Positions 33,539 through 42,342 are shown, counted from the stretch's first letter. The stretch: 64,000 bases of DNA from Candidatus Rokuibacteriota bacterium (GCA_003220225.1 QHRU01000041.1:62001-126000), one strand, 5' to 3'. The notes: generated from the letters alone by a model not told the origin. Translations and numbers: made by a program.

Positions 33539-34345
33539 CTACGCGAGCTTCGGGTACCCGGCGTCCTTCGCCGCCTGCTCGCGCTGCAGGAACACCTCGA
33601 AGGCGGCGGGCGTCACGCGGTCGAAGCGCGTGAGGAGCACGTCGTCGAGGAGCGGACGCGCCTCGGCGGCGTGGTGCGCCGTGACCAGTGCCTGCGTGAG
33701 CCGCTCCCGCGTGCCCGCGTCGACGCCGCTGGAGGCGACGAGCGGCGGGCTCGGCGCCGGCACGGTCGTCTCCACCACCCGCACCCGCGCGGCGACGGTC
33801 GGGTCGTGGCGGCGGAGCAGGTCGAGCGCGTACCCGTCGACGGCCGCCACGTCGGCCTCGCCCTTGACGACCAGGTCGAACAGGGGCCGCTGGCGCACGT
33901 AGGGACCGAGCACGGCGCGATAGAGGGCAGGACGCGCGGGCGAGACGTGCTTCAGCAGATGGTGCCGGGGCGCGTTGTAGCCGGAGTGCGAGTGCTCGGT
34001 GGAATACGCGATGACGCCGCCGAAGGTGTCCTCGAGGGTCCGGTGCGGTCCGGCCGCGCTCACGATGAAGTCGGTCACGTACGCGGCCCGATCGCCGTAG
34101 CGAAGCGGTGACGGCACGGGCGCCGCGAGCAGCGCGGGTCGGTCGCGCCGCAGGGCCCAGGGATAGCCGCACATGAAGACGCAGCCCATGTCCTGCCGCG
34201 CCCAGAGCTCGTCGAGGTTCGTGGGCGTCGACTGGTCGATCACCGCGAGCTCGACCCCCGCCGCCCGCGCGATCCACTCCAGCAGGCGCTGCCAGGCGGC
34301 CGCCAGCGACGGCGACCACGCATACATCCGGGCCGACGCGATCAC
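33539..34345 (-). CDS. PhnD-like binding protein without signal peptide
   Basis: This 268-residue protein resembles phosphate/phosphonate (PhnD) binding proteins. A first lobe contains GVELAVIDQSTPTNLDELWARQDMGCVFMCGYP. A second has GGVIAYSTEHSHSGYNAPRHHLL and GEADVAAVDGYALDLL. It lacks any signal peptide, so it probably acts in the cytoplasm as a sensor or enzyme rather than in transport. The start is GTG at 34345, overlapping the TPR gene stop (GTGA). The downstream gap to the amidohydrolase is two bases. Confidence 0.75.
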   Translation of the reverse strand: MIASARMYAWSPSLAAAWQRLLEWIARAAGVELAVIDQSTPTNLDELWARQDMGCVFMCGYPWALRRDRPALLAAPVPSPLRYGDRAAYVTDFIVSAAGPHRTLEDTFGGVIAYSTEHSHSGYNAPRHHLLKHVSPARPALYRAVLGPYVRQRPLFDLVVKGEADVAAVDGYALDLLRRHDPTVAARVRVVETTVPAPSPPLVASSGVDAGTRERLTQALVTAHHAAEARPLLDDVLLTRFDRVTPAAFEVFLQREQAAKDAGYPKLA

Positions 34346-35922
34346 CGGAACGCTTTCGCTTCCACGAGCTCGGGGCGCTGGCTGTCGGCGGACGCGGCGG
34401 TGGCGAGCAGCCTGCCGTAGTACGTCCTGGCCTTTTCGCGATCGCCCGCGCGCTCCGCGGCCTTGGCCACGCCGTACAGCGCCTTGAATCGGTTGGGCGC
34501 CACGCGCAGCGACGCCTCGTAGGCCTGGCCGGCCGGGCCGGGCTGGCCCGCCTCCATCAGCATGTCGCCGAGCAGCTCGCGGGCGGTGACGATCGGTCCC
34601 GGCGTGATGTTGTGCTTCTCCGTCGACGCCTCGAGCTCGACGGCCGAGCCCATGAGGGCGGAGGCCTCGTCCCCCTTGCCCTCCGCGCGCGCCGTCCACG
34701 CCGCCGCCGCGCGCCGCTGGATCTCGATCTGCTCGGCCCAGTACGCATCCTTCATGAGGTCCTTCAACGCCGCCAGCCTGTCGACGTCGCCGCGGGCACG
34801 CGCGGCGTCGCCGCTCCGCGCGGCCCCGATGGCGCGCGCAAAGTAAATGATCGATTCCGTGTGCGGGAACCGATTGGGGCGCGGATCGATGGCCGCGGCC
34901 TCCGTCCACTTGCCACGCTCCATCGCCCAGCGCGCCTCGATCGCCGCCATGGCGAAGTGGGCGGTGGGACGCCCGGAGTCGTACGCGCGCGCCGCGAGAT
35001 CGGCCATGATGGCGCGCGCCTCGTCCACCACCTTCTTCGCCTGCGCGTCCTGGGCCTGCTGCAGGTAGCCGTACACGAGGTAGTCCAGCGCGTGCATGTG
35101 GTCGTCGGGGTTGCCGCGGCTCTTCTCGGCGGCGGCGGCCGCGATGTTGCTCTTGACGGTGTCGGGCCACATGCCGAGCAGCACGTAGATGTGCGAGGGC
35201 ATGTGCAGCGCGTGCGGCACCGAGGGCGCGAACTGCGCGTAGCGGCGCGCGGCCGGCAGCCCCTGTTGGGCGAGCGCCGGATAGTCGTAGCCGTGGATCA
35301 TGTAGTGCGCGGCGCCGGGATGGTCGGGCTCGGCCGCGAAGATCTTCTCGGCGATCTGCGCCGAGCGCTTCTGGTTCGCGTACGTCTTGTCCCTGGGATC
35401 CGCGGTGGCCTGCAGCGACAGCGCGTAGAAGGCCATCACCTCGCGATCATCCGGATAGCGCTGAGCCATCTGCTCCATCGCGCGGCCGTAGGCGAGGGCG
35501 CGCGTGCGGTGGTCGGCCTTGTCGGCGTCCTTGAAGAACGCCTCCGCGGCGGCGACGAAGTCGCCCTCGCGCGGCGGCAGCGTGCGGCGCACGCCCTTGG
35601 CCTTCTCGACGGCCTCCGCGCCGCGCTTGAGCGCCGCGGGCGGCGGGGGCGACCAGATCTGCGTCCAGCTGGTCATGGCCAGACCCCAGTACGCCATCGC
35701 GCAATCGGGATCGGCCTGGGCGATCTGCGTAAAGGCCTTCGCCGCCTCGAGGTACCAGAACGAGTGCAGCAGCGCCACCGCTCGCTCGAACGGCTGCTGC
35801 ACCGCCGGGCTGCAGGACACGGGGAAGCGCACCTGCCCGATCTTCTCCGCCTGGTCGGCGACCACGACCGTCGCGACGACGAGCGCCATCACGATGCTGA
35901 GCACCGACGCGTTCCGCTTCAT
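34342..35922 (-). CDS. Exported TPR-repeat protein
   Basis: This 526-residue protein has a signal peptide or anchor (LSIVMALVVATVVVA). Several tetratricopeptide-like helical pairs follow, for example LEAAKAFTQIAQADPDCAMAYWGLAM and the C-terminal AGQAYEASLRVAPNRFKALYGVAKAAERAGDREKARTYY. His-rich segments (AAHYMIHGYDYP, PHALHMPSHIYVLLGMW) recur in this family and could bind metal, but that is speculative. The ATG overlaps the end of the extended DedA-rhodanese frame by ATGA (35919-35922). Confidence 0.8.
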   Translation of the reverse strand: MKRNASVLSIVMALVVATVVVADQAEKIGQVRFPVSCSPAVQQPFERAVALLHSFWYLEAAKAFTQIAQADPDCAMAYWGLAMTSWTQIWSPPPPAALKRGAEAVEKAKGVRRTLPPREGDFVAAAEAFFKDADKADHRTRALAYGRAMEQMAQRYPDDREVMAFYALSLQATADPRDKTYANQKRSAQIAEKIFAAEPDHPGAAHYMIHGYDYPALAQQGLPAARRYAQFAPSVPHALHMPSHIYVLLGMWPDTVKSNIAAAAAEKSRGNPDDHMHALDYLVYGYLQQAQDAQAKKVVDEARAIMADLAARAYDSGRPTAHFAMAAIEARWAMERGKWTEAAAIDPRPNRFPHTESIIYFARAIGAARSGDAARARGDVDRLAALKDLMKDAYWAEQIEIQRRAAAAWTARAEGKGDEASALMGSAVELEASTEKHNITPGPIVTARELLGDMLMEAGQPGPAGQAYEASLRVAPNRFKALYGVAKAAERAGDREKARTYYGRLLATAASADSQRPELVEAKAFR

Positions 35923-36935
35923 GCTGGGCCTCCTCGATTCGGGGACCCCGAGTCTACCGTAATCGATGCGGACGCAGGCCCCGACGTCACGGTCGTCGCG
36001 CGCTCGAGGCTGCTCATCGCGTATCCACGCTCGCGCCAGGCGTGGAGGCCCCCTGCCAACGGACGCACGCGCTCGATACCGCGCCCTCTGAGCATGAGCG
36101 CCGCACGGGCGCTGGAGGCCTCGTTGGGTCACGTGCAATAGAGCACGATGTCGCGGTCGCGCGGAATCTCCTGATGACGGGCCTCCAGCTCCTCGGTCAT
36201 GAGGTGGAGCGCGCCGGGGATGATCGACGGCTCGGCGTCGAAATCGATCCGGGCGCGCAGGTCGACGATCATCACATCGTCGCCGGCGTCCAGCCGGGTC
36301 TTGAGCTCCTCGGGCGTGATCCGCGCGATCCTGATCGCCCTTAGAAATCGCTGGCGGGCGACGAATTTCCAGGCGATGTAGCCGCCGAGACCGGCCACCG
36401 CGAGGGCGACCGCCCCGCTGCCGAGGCGAGCGACGTAGGCGGCCGCCACCTCGAGTTGACGGCTGAACAGCCAGCCGACACCGGCGAATACGCCCGCCCA
36501 GATCAGGCCGCCGAGCCCGGTGAACACGACGAAGCGGAGCAGCGGCATTCGGATGATGCCGGCGAGCGGCGGCGCCGCGGTGCTGAAGCCCGGCACGAAC
36601 TTGGCGACCAGCAGCGAGCGCGCGCCGTGAACGCTGAAGACGCTTTGAGTGCGCCGCACGCACGAGTCGGGCTCGAGCGCGATGCGACACAGCCAGCCGA
36701 GGACGCGGCCGCCTCGGGTGCGGCCGATCCAGTACCAGATGGTGTCGCTGCCGAGCGACGCGAGCGCAGCCAGAACCAGGACGAACGCGAGGCTCAATCG
36801 ACCCGTGCCGGCGAGCGCTCCCGCGGCAAGAAGGACGGGCGCGGCGGGAATCGGCAACCCGATCTGCTCGGCGAAGACCCAGCCGAAGACGACCACGTAA
36901 CCGTACCGGACGAGAACGTCGATCGCCCCGTCCAT
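35919..36935 (-). CDS. DedA-rhodanese fusion, probable selenoprotein (UGA = Sec269)
   Basis: An N-terminal DedA membrane domain (about 1-205) carries EQIGLPIPAAPVLLAAGALAG and VAKFVPGFSTAAPPLAG. A cytoplasmic rhodanese domain follows (ITPEELKTRL to the end). After IVLYCT the frame meets TGA at 36131-36129, then continues PNEASSARAALMLRGRGIERVRPLAGGLHAWRERGY, exactly the expected rhodanese C-terminus. Relatives have Cys at the TGA, and it aligns with the catalytic persulfide Cys. A 6-bp stem hairpin lies 15 bases downstream, and the extended frame ends in an ATGA overlap with the TPR gene. Read as Sec the protein has 338 residues. If it is not recoded, the gene is truncated at 36129. Confidence 0.8.
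36097..36131 (-). promoter_or_regulatory. Candidate bacterial SECIS element
   Basis: Downstream of the in-frame UGA (36131-36129), after 15 bases, AGCGCC (36113-36108) and GGCGCT (36102-36097) form a perfect stem around the loop CGUGC. The second loop base is G. Position and loop fit the bacterial SECIS rule, a small hairpin roughly 15-40 bases after the UGA with an early G in the loop. Confidence 0.6.
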
Positions 36936-36945
36936 CGCGGGCGGC

Positions 36946-36951
36946 ACTATA
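36946..36951 (-). promoter_or_regulatory. -10 element of the DedA-rhodanese/TTT operon
   Basis: TATAGT on the minus strand lies ten bases before the ATG at 36935. The transcript would therefore be leaderless or nearly so. The divergent flavoprotein gene starts at 37015, also close to a -10-like TACCAT (37003-37008). Confidence 0.4.
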
Positions 36952-37014
36952 GCACGCACGGCCGGGCGTCGCGCCACACGCGCTCCCCGAGCGGAACGCC
37001 TGTACCATCTCGCC

Positions 37015-38667
37015 ATGTCGACGCTCGAGACCCGGCGCGAGCAGATGTTCCCGAAGCTCAGCCCGGAGGAGATCGAGCGGCTCCGCCGCTTCGGCACCGT
37101 GCGGCGCTACCGGGCCGGCGAAGCGCTGTACAGGACGGGCGAGATCAGTCCGGGGATGTTCGTCATCATCTCGGGGTCCGTCTCCGTCACGCGGCGCGAG
37201 GGCCTGGGACGCGTGCTCCCGATTCTCGAGGAAGGGCCGGGTGACTTCCTCGCCGAGGTGGGCCAGCTCTCCGGCCGTCCCTCCTTCGTCGACGCTCACG
37301 CGATCACGGACGTGGAGACGCTGCTCGTTCCCACCGATCGACTGCGGGCCCTGCTGATCGCCGAAGCCGAGCTCGGCGAGCGGATCATACGCGCGCTGAT
37401 CCTGCGCCGGGTCGCCCTGGTCGAAGCCGGCGCCGGCGGCCCCATCCTGATCGGTCCGCCCGGCAGCCTCGACGTCGTGCGCCTGCAAGGCTTTCTCGCC
37501 CGCAACGCCTGGCCCCATCAGGGGCTAGATCCCACCGAGGATCGCGATGCGGCGGCGCTCCTCGAGCGGTACGCGCCGCGCCCCTCGGACCTGCCGCTGG
37601 TCGTGTGCACCGACGGATCGGTCCTCAAGAACCCCCGCGAGGGCGAGCTGGCCGACTGCCTGGGCATGGTACGCATCGATCATCCCGACCGAACCTACGA
37701 CGTCGCCGTCGTGGGGGCAGGCCCTGCCGGTCTCGCCACGGCGGTGTATGCGGCCTCCGAGGGCCTGTCGGTGATCGTCTTCGACGCGGCGGCGTTCGGC
37801 GGCCAGGCGGCGGCGAGCGCGCGCATCGAGAACTATCTCGGATTCCCCGCGGGGATCTCCGGGCAGGACCTCATGGGCCGCGCGTACGTGCAGGCCCAGA
37901 AGTTCGGGGCCGAGATGGTGATCCCGAGCCAGGTCGTGCGTCTGGACTGCACCGGCACTCCCCTCGCTCTCGAGGTGGAGGACGGCCGCCGCGTGACGGC
38001 GCGCGCGGTCGTCCTGGCCAGCGGCGCGCGCTATCGGCGGCCCGCCATCCCGAAGCTCGAGGCGTTCGAGGGCCGGGGCGTCTGGTACTGGGTCTCACCC
38101 ATCGAAGCTCGCCTGTGCCGGCAGCAACACGTCGCGCTCGTCGGCGGCGGTAACTCGGCCGGCCAGGCCGCCGTGTTCCTCTCCCGCCACGCCGCGAAGG
38201 TGTCCATGCTCGTTCGCGGCGACGGTCTCGCCGCGACCATGTCGCGCTACCTCATCGACCGGATCGAGGCCACGCCGAACATCGAGGTGCTGACCCGGAC
38301 GGAAGTCGTGGCGCTGATCGGCGCGCCCGGCTCGCACCTGGAGCGCGTGCGCTGGCGGCGCACCACGACGGGCGAGGAGACCGAGCTGCCGATCCGCAAC
38401 CTCTTCCTGTTCGTGGGCGCCGATCCCGCGACGCAGTGGCTGCAGGGCTGCGGCGTCGCGCTGGACGCCAAAGGCTTCGTTCGCACGGGATCGGGCGATG
38501 GCCAGTCCCGGCCGTTGCCGCTGGAATCGAACGTCCGCGGCGTGTTCGCGGTGGGCGACGTCCGCTCGGAATCCGTCAAGCGGGTGGGCGCGGCGATCGG
38601 CGAGGGGGCGGCGGTGGTGGCGCAACTCCACACGGTGCTCGCGGAGACGGCGACGGCCGCGCGCTGA
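37015..38667 (+). CDS. Cyclic-nucleotide-binding domain fused to thioredoxin-reductase-like flavoprotein
   Basis: This 550-residue protein has three parts. A CRP/cNMP-like sensor (about 15-140) contains YRTGEISPGMFVIISGSVSV. A glutaredoxin-like linker (about 140-215) contains ILIGPPGSLDVVRLQGFLARNAWPH. A two-dinucleotide-fold reductase follows with FAD motif GAGPAGLATAVYAASEG, NAD motif GGGNSAGQAAVFLS and FAD-closing VFAVGDVRSESVKRV. The redox CxxC of true thioredoxin reductases is absent; the site reads YWVSPIEA. It is probably a ligand-controlled NAD(P)H oxidoreductase. It is divergent from the DedA-rhodanese operon. Confidence 0.85.
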   Translation: MSTLETRREQMFPKLSPEEIERLRRFGTVRRYRAGEALYRTGEISPGMFVIISGSVSVTRREGLGRVLPILEEGPGDFLAEVGQLSGRPSFVDAHAITDVETLLVPTDRLRALLIAEAELGERIIRALILRRVALVEAGAGGPILIGPPGSLDVVRLQGFLARNAWPHQGLDPTEDRDAAALLERYAPRPSDLPLVVCTDGSVLKNPREGELADCLGMVRIDHPDRTYDVAVVGAGPAGLATAVYAASEGLSVIVFDAAAFGGQAAASARIENYLGFPAGISGQDLMGRAYVQAQKFGAEMVIPSQVVRLDCTGTPLALEVEDGRRVTARAVVLASGARYRRPAIPKLEAFEGRGVWYWVSPIEARLCRQQHVALVGGGNSAGQAAVFLSRHAAKVSMLVRGDGLAATMSRYLIDRIEATPNIEVLTRTEVVALIGAPGSHLERVRWRRTTTGEETELPIRNLFLFVGADPATQWLQGCGVALDAKGFVRTGSGDGQSRPLPLESNVRGVFAVGDVRSESVKRVGAAIGEGAAVVAQLHTVLAETATAAR

Positions 38668-38686
38668 GGGCGCGCGGCGCGTCCAC

Positions 38687-39904
38687 TCAGTGGGCGAGGC
38701 TCGGACTCGGCAGCGCGGCGGCGAGCTGGCGGGGCGGGCGGAAGCTGAAGGCGATGGCCACGGCCCCGAGGCCGATCCCGAACGAGCCGATGTAGAGCCA
38801 GAAGTAGCTGCCGAACGCGTCGTACAGCCAGCCGCCGGCCCACGGCCCGAGGGCCATGCCCAGGGTGGACACGAAGGCGACCGCGCCGAAGACGGTCCCC
38901 ATGATCCGCTCGCCGAAGTACTCGCGCACGAGGATCGCGTAGAGCGGCATCACGCCGCCATAGGCGAAGCCGAACATCAGCGCGAGCGCATAGAAGCTCG
39001 CGGTGTCGCGCGTGAAGAGGTAGAGGCTCACGGCGACCGCCTGCAGCGCGAGCCCGCCGACCAGCACGCGCTTGGCGCCGACCCGGTCGGCCACGAGGCC
39101 GCAGAGGATCTTGCCGCCCAGCGAGGCCACGCCGGCCGCGCTGAGCACGGTGGCGGCCGCCATCGCCGGCACGCCGTGGTCGATCGCGTGGGTGACCATG
39201 TGAAAGATCGGTCCCGAGTGCGCCGCGCAACACGCGAAGAACGTCAGCGCGATGGCGGCGAACTGCGGCGTGCGCAGCGCCTGCGCCACCGTGAGCCCCG
39301 GGCCCTCGGCGCTCGCCGCGACAACGGCGGCCGTCGGCAGCGCCGGCGGCTCGCGCACGAGCAACGCGGCGGGAATGATGACGAGCCACGCGAGGTCACC
39401 GATCACCAGCATGGCGAAGCGCCAGTCGTAGCTCGTGATGAGCCAGCGCGCGAGGGGCGCCGCCGTCGACGACCCGAGGCTGAGCCCGGCCGAGACGAGC
39501 GCGACGGCGAGACTGCGATGCTGGGTGAACCAGCGGGTGGTCGTCGCCGTCAGTGGCGTGTAGAGGCTGCCCGCCGCGAAGCCGACGATGACACCGAAGA
39601 GGACCTGGAACTGGCCGAGGGTCGCCGCCTGGCTCGCCGTCACCAGGCCGAGGCCGAGCAGGACGCCTCCGCAGAGCACGACCGCGCGCGTGCCGAACCG
39701 ATCGGACAGCGCGCCCCAGGCGAACGATCCGACCCCCATGCTGAGGAAATTGAGGAGCGCGGCCATCGAGATGCCCGTGCGGGACCAGCCCATCGCTGCC
39801 GACATGGGCGCCAGGAAGACGCTGAGCGAGAGCATCGCCCCGAGCCCGACACAGGTCACCACGATCCCGACGCCGACGATGATCCAGCCGTAGAAGAGCC
39901 TCAT
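38687..39904 (-). CDS. MFS transporter, OFA/monocarboxylate-like
   Basis: This 405-residue carrier has twelve predicted membrane segments. The N-terminal FYGWIIVGVGIVVTCVG and the loop-2/3 motif GALSDRFGTRAVVL are typical of oxalate-formate/monocarboxylate-type MFS proteins, as is the matching GLVADRVGAKRVL in the second half. The upstream sequence carries a TGTCGA-N16-TCGAC motif nearly identical to that next to the ECF42 sigma factor gene. Solute unknown. It converges with the flavoprotein gene, 19 bases apart. Confidence 0.88.
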   Translation of the reverse strand: MRLFYGWIIVGVGIVVTCVGLGAMLSLSVFLAPMSAAMGWSRTGISMAALLNFLSMGVGSFAWGALSDRFGTRAVVLCGGVLLGLGLVTASQAATLGQFQVLFGVIVGFAAGSLYTPLTATTTRWFTQHRSLAVALVSAGLSLGSSTAAPLARWLITSYDWRFAMLVIGDLAWLVIIPAALLVREPPALPTAAVVAASAEGPGLTVAQALRTPQFAAIALTFFACCAAHSGPIFHMVTHAIDHGVPAMAAATVLSAAGVASLGGKILCGLVADRVGAKRVLVGGLALQAVAVSLYLFTRDTASFYALALMFGFAYGGVMPLYAILVREYFGERIMGTVFGAVAFVSTLGMALGPWAGGWLYDAFGSYFWLYIGSFGIGLGAVAIAFSFRPPRQLAAALPSPSLAH

Positions 39905-39951
39905 ATTCCCCCTGTGCCGCCCTCGGCGGCCTCCATCAGCGGCCTCTATCA

Positions 39952-39982
39952 GTAGGTCGAACGGCGTGTGCCCGGGTCGACA
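39952..39982 (-). promoter_or_regulatory. ECF42-type promoter-like motif before the MFS gene
   Basis: On the minus strand TGTCGA (39982-39977), 16 bases, then TCGAC (39960-39956) within GTTCGACCTAC. The 11-mer is identical at the 58318 site, and the bases upstream (AATTTCCGGCAGG) also resemble it. It ends 47 bases before the MFS start. The motif resembles what is reported for ECF42 promoters. Confidence 0.6.
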
Positions 39983-40184
39983 CCTGCCGGAAATTGTCAG
40001 CCGGCCGCGGGACGCCCATCAAGAGAGCCCCTATCCGGGGGGTCCGAACCTCCCCAGTGGGGTGGACAAAATTCCTCTCTCTGCGGGTAGGCGCCGCCGT
40101 CGGCGCCGAGTAGCGTGGAGTGCAGTCGCGCGCCTGCACCCGGAACGCGCCACGGGCCAGGACGCCGCACGGAGGTGTCCCTGT
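39983..40184. other. Intergenic region before the biosynthetic cluster
   Basis: No gene is seen here. There are two short hairpins: CCTCCCCAGTGGGGTGG around 40049-40065 and GGCGCCGCCGTCGGCGCC around 40090-40107. TGGACA (40063-40068) followed by TAGGCG is a weak promoter candidate for the cluster. Confidence 0.35.
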
Positions 40185-40874
40185 ATGTCGGCCCACAAGG
40201 GCTCGCTCACCGTCCCGATCCAGGCGTCCATCGACCGGACCATCGACGACCTCATGGTCTCACTTCCGGACCCCGACCGACTCCTTCCGGACGAACGCCG
40301 CGGGCTCATCGCGCGCTACGCCGCCGTGCTCGAGGGGAACTTCATCTACTGGATGACCGCCGCGCGGCTCGCCGTCGCCTCGGACGAAGCCAAGGCGATC
40401 ATCGAGGACAACCTCCGCGAAGAAGTCCGTGACAATCATCCAGGAATGCTGCGGCGGTTCGCCCTCGCGGCCCACGCCGCCCCGACGGATTCCGATGCCC
40501 TGGCCGTCTATCGCAATCTCGAGAACGTCCGCCTCTTCGTCGCTCGGCTCTCGGCGGTGAAGATCGTGCTGATGATGGCCTTCTTCGAGGGCTTCATCAC
40601 CCGGTTCATGCCGTATCTGGCGGACCTCGCCGCGCGCCAGGGCTCGGCAGAGCGGGAGTATACCGACGTGCACGGCGTCGTCGACATCGTGCACACCGAA
40701 GGGCTCTTCCGGGCGCTCGAGGCGGAGATGATGCTGCTGAGGCCCGACGTCCCCGAGCCGACGACGAGCTTGTTCACGGGCGTGGAGACCCTCCAGGCCC
40801 TGATCCAGAACGTCATTCATCCGCACGGTGCGCTCGTCGCCGACGGCGCTGAATCAACGGCGGCAGCCGCCTGA
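40185..40874 (+). CDS. Heme-oxygenase-like diiron oxidase (HDO) candidate
   Basis: This 229-residue all-helical protein has a ligand pattern that fits HDO-type diiron enzymes. Glu50 lies in VLEGNFIYWM, an acidic/His pair in IIEDNLREEVRDNHPG ends at His85, and Glu135 is in MAFFEGF. The final helix has HxxxDxxH as His163, Asp167, His170. HDOs oxidise amines, fatty acids or amino acids in natural-product pathways. GGAGG precedes the ATG at 40185; longer frames upstream lack homology. It is the first gene of an eight-gene plus-strand cluster with adenylate-forming and PLP enzymes. Iron binding is inferred. Confidence 0.7.
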   Translation: MSAHKGSLTVPIQASIDRTIDDLMVSLPDPDRLLPDERRGLIARYAAVLEGNFIYWMTAARLAVASDEAKAIIEDNLREEVRDNHPGMLRRFALAAHAAPTDSDALAVYRNLENVRLFVARLSAVKIVLMMAFFEGFITRFMPYLADLAARQGSAEREYTDVHGVVDIVHTEGLFRALEAEMMLLRPDVPEPTTSLFTGVETLQALIQNVIHPHGALVADGAESTAAAA

Positions 40875-40905
40875 GCGGCGCATCAATCCGCCGGAGGTCG
40901 GGATC

Positions 40906-42321
40906 ATGTCCGTGACAGGCAGCGTCATCGCCCCTGCCCGGACCTCGCTGTGGAGCGCGTTGAACGGCGCCGGCCCGCTGTCCGACCGCGCTCTGTGGGG
41001 AGCCGAGGCGAGCGTCTCGCTGGGCGATCTCGTCGACGGCGGCAGTCTCGGAGGGCGGCTCGACGAGCTCCGCGATCGCTCGGTCCTCGTCGCCACTCGG
41101 GATCAGCTCACGGCGGCCCTGGCGCTGATCGAGCTCGATGGCGTCGCGTCCCGGCTCGTCCTGTGCCCGCCCGATCTGCCGACCGAGCACGTGCCGTACG
41201 TCGTCGCGACGGCGGCGGTCGACGCGCTGGTGTCCGACCAGGCGACCCCGGACTTCGACGCGGCGGGCGTGGCGTTCGTCACCTGCAGTCCGAAGATCGC
41301 GCCGGGCGGAGGCGACCGAGCCGCACGACACACGACAGAATGGATCCTCCTGACGTCGGGGACGACCGGACGGCCGAAGCTGGTCGTGCACACGCTGCCG
41401 AGCCTGACCGGCGCGATCACGGGCGACGGAACGGCGGCCACGCCGGCCGTGTGGACAACCTTCTACGACATCCGACGGTATGGCGGCCTGCAGATTTTTT
41501 TGCGCGCGCTCCTCGGCGGGGGATCGATGGTGCTGTCCAGCGCCAGGGAATCGCCCGGAGACTTCCTGACCCGGGCGGGCGCGCACGGCGTGACCCACAT
41601 CTCGGGGACGCCGTCCCACTGGCGACGAGCCTTGATGAGCCCGTCGGCGCACCGGATCGCGCCTCGATACGTGCGCCTGTCGGGGGAGATCGCGGACCAG
41701 GCCATCCTCGACCATCTCCGCGCCTGTTACCCGGACGCCCGAATCGCCCACGCCTTCGCGTCGACGGAGGCCGGCGTGGCCTTCGACGTCGGCGATGGTC
41801 GGGCGGGCTTTCCGGCGAGCCTGATCGGGCCGCACGGTGGCGGCCTCGAGCTCAAGGTCGAGGACGGCTCGCTGCGCATCCGATCGACGCGCACCGCCGC
41901 CCGCTACCTCGGCGATCAGGCCGAGGCCCTCGTGGACGCCGACGGGTTCGTCGACACGGCAGACATGCTCGAGCGGCGGGGCGATCGCTACTACTTCGTC
42001 GGTCGTCGGGACGGCATCATCAACGTCGGCGGCCAGAAAGTCCATCCGGAGGAGGTCGAGGCGATCATCAACGGCCACCCACGCGTTCGGATGTCGCTCG
42101 TGCGAACGCGGAAGAGCCCGATCACGGGTGCGCTCGTGGTCGCCGACGTCGTGCTGAACGCCGAGACCGACGCCGCGAACGGGCGGGCGGTGGAGCTCGA
42201 GCAGGAGATCATGCGGCGCTGCCGGGAGCTCCTGCCGCGGCACAAGGTCCCGGCGGCGATCAACTTCGTCCCCGGCTTGATCGTGAACGCAACCGGCAAG
42301 CTGGTGCGCCGCGATGCGTGA
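40906..42321 (+). CDS. AMP-binding (ANL) ligase, short
   Basis: This 471-residue adenylate-forming enzyme has a shortened N-terminal region. The phosphate loop is LLTSGTTGRPK, the A5-like motif HAFASTEAG, the A7 region DGFVDTADM and the hinge VGRRDGIINVGGQKVHPEEVE. The A10 lysine lies in VNATGKLVRRD. All catalytic motifs appear intact. It likely activates a small carboxylic acid as an adenylate or CoA ester. CGGAGG precedes the ATG at 40906. It follows the diiron oxidase by 31 bases and precedes a second ligase. Confidence 0.85.
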   Translation: MSVTGSVIAPARTSLWSALNGAGPLSDRALWGAEASVSLGDLVDGGSLGGRLDELRDRSVLVATRDQLTAALALIELDGVASRLVLCPPDLPTEHVPYVVATAAVDALVSDQATPDFDAAGVAFVTCSPKIAPGGGDRAARHTTEWILLTSGTTGRPKLVVHTLPSLTGAITGDGTAATPAVWTTFYDIRRYGGLQIFLRALLGGGSMVLSSARESPGDFLTRAGAHGVTHISGTPSHWRRALMSPSAHRIAPRYVRLSGEIADQAILDHLRACYPDARIAHAFASTEAGVAFDVGDGRAGFPASLIGPHGGGLELKVEDGSLRIRSTRTAARYLGDQAEALVDADGFVDTADMLERRGDRYYFVGRRDGIINVGGQKVHPEEVEAIINGHPRVRMSLVRTRKSPITGALVVADVVLNAETDAANGRAVELEQEIMRRCRELLPRHKVPAAINFVPGLIVNATGKLVRRDA

Positions 42322-42342
42322 CGTCGACGCCGGCGACACGGC

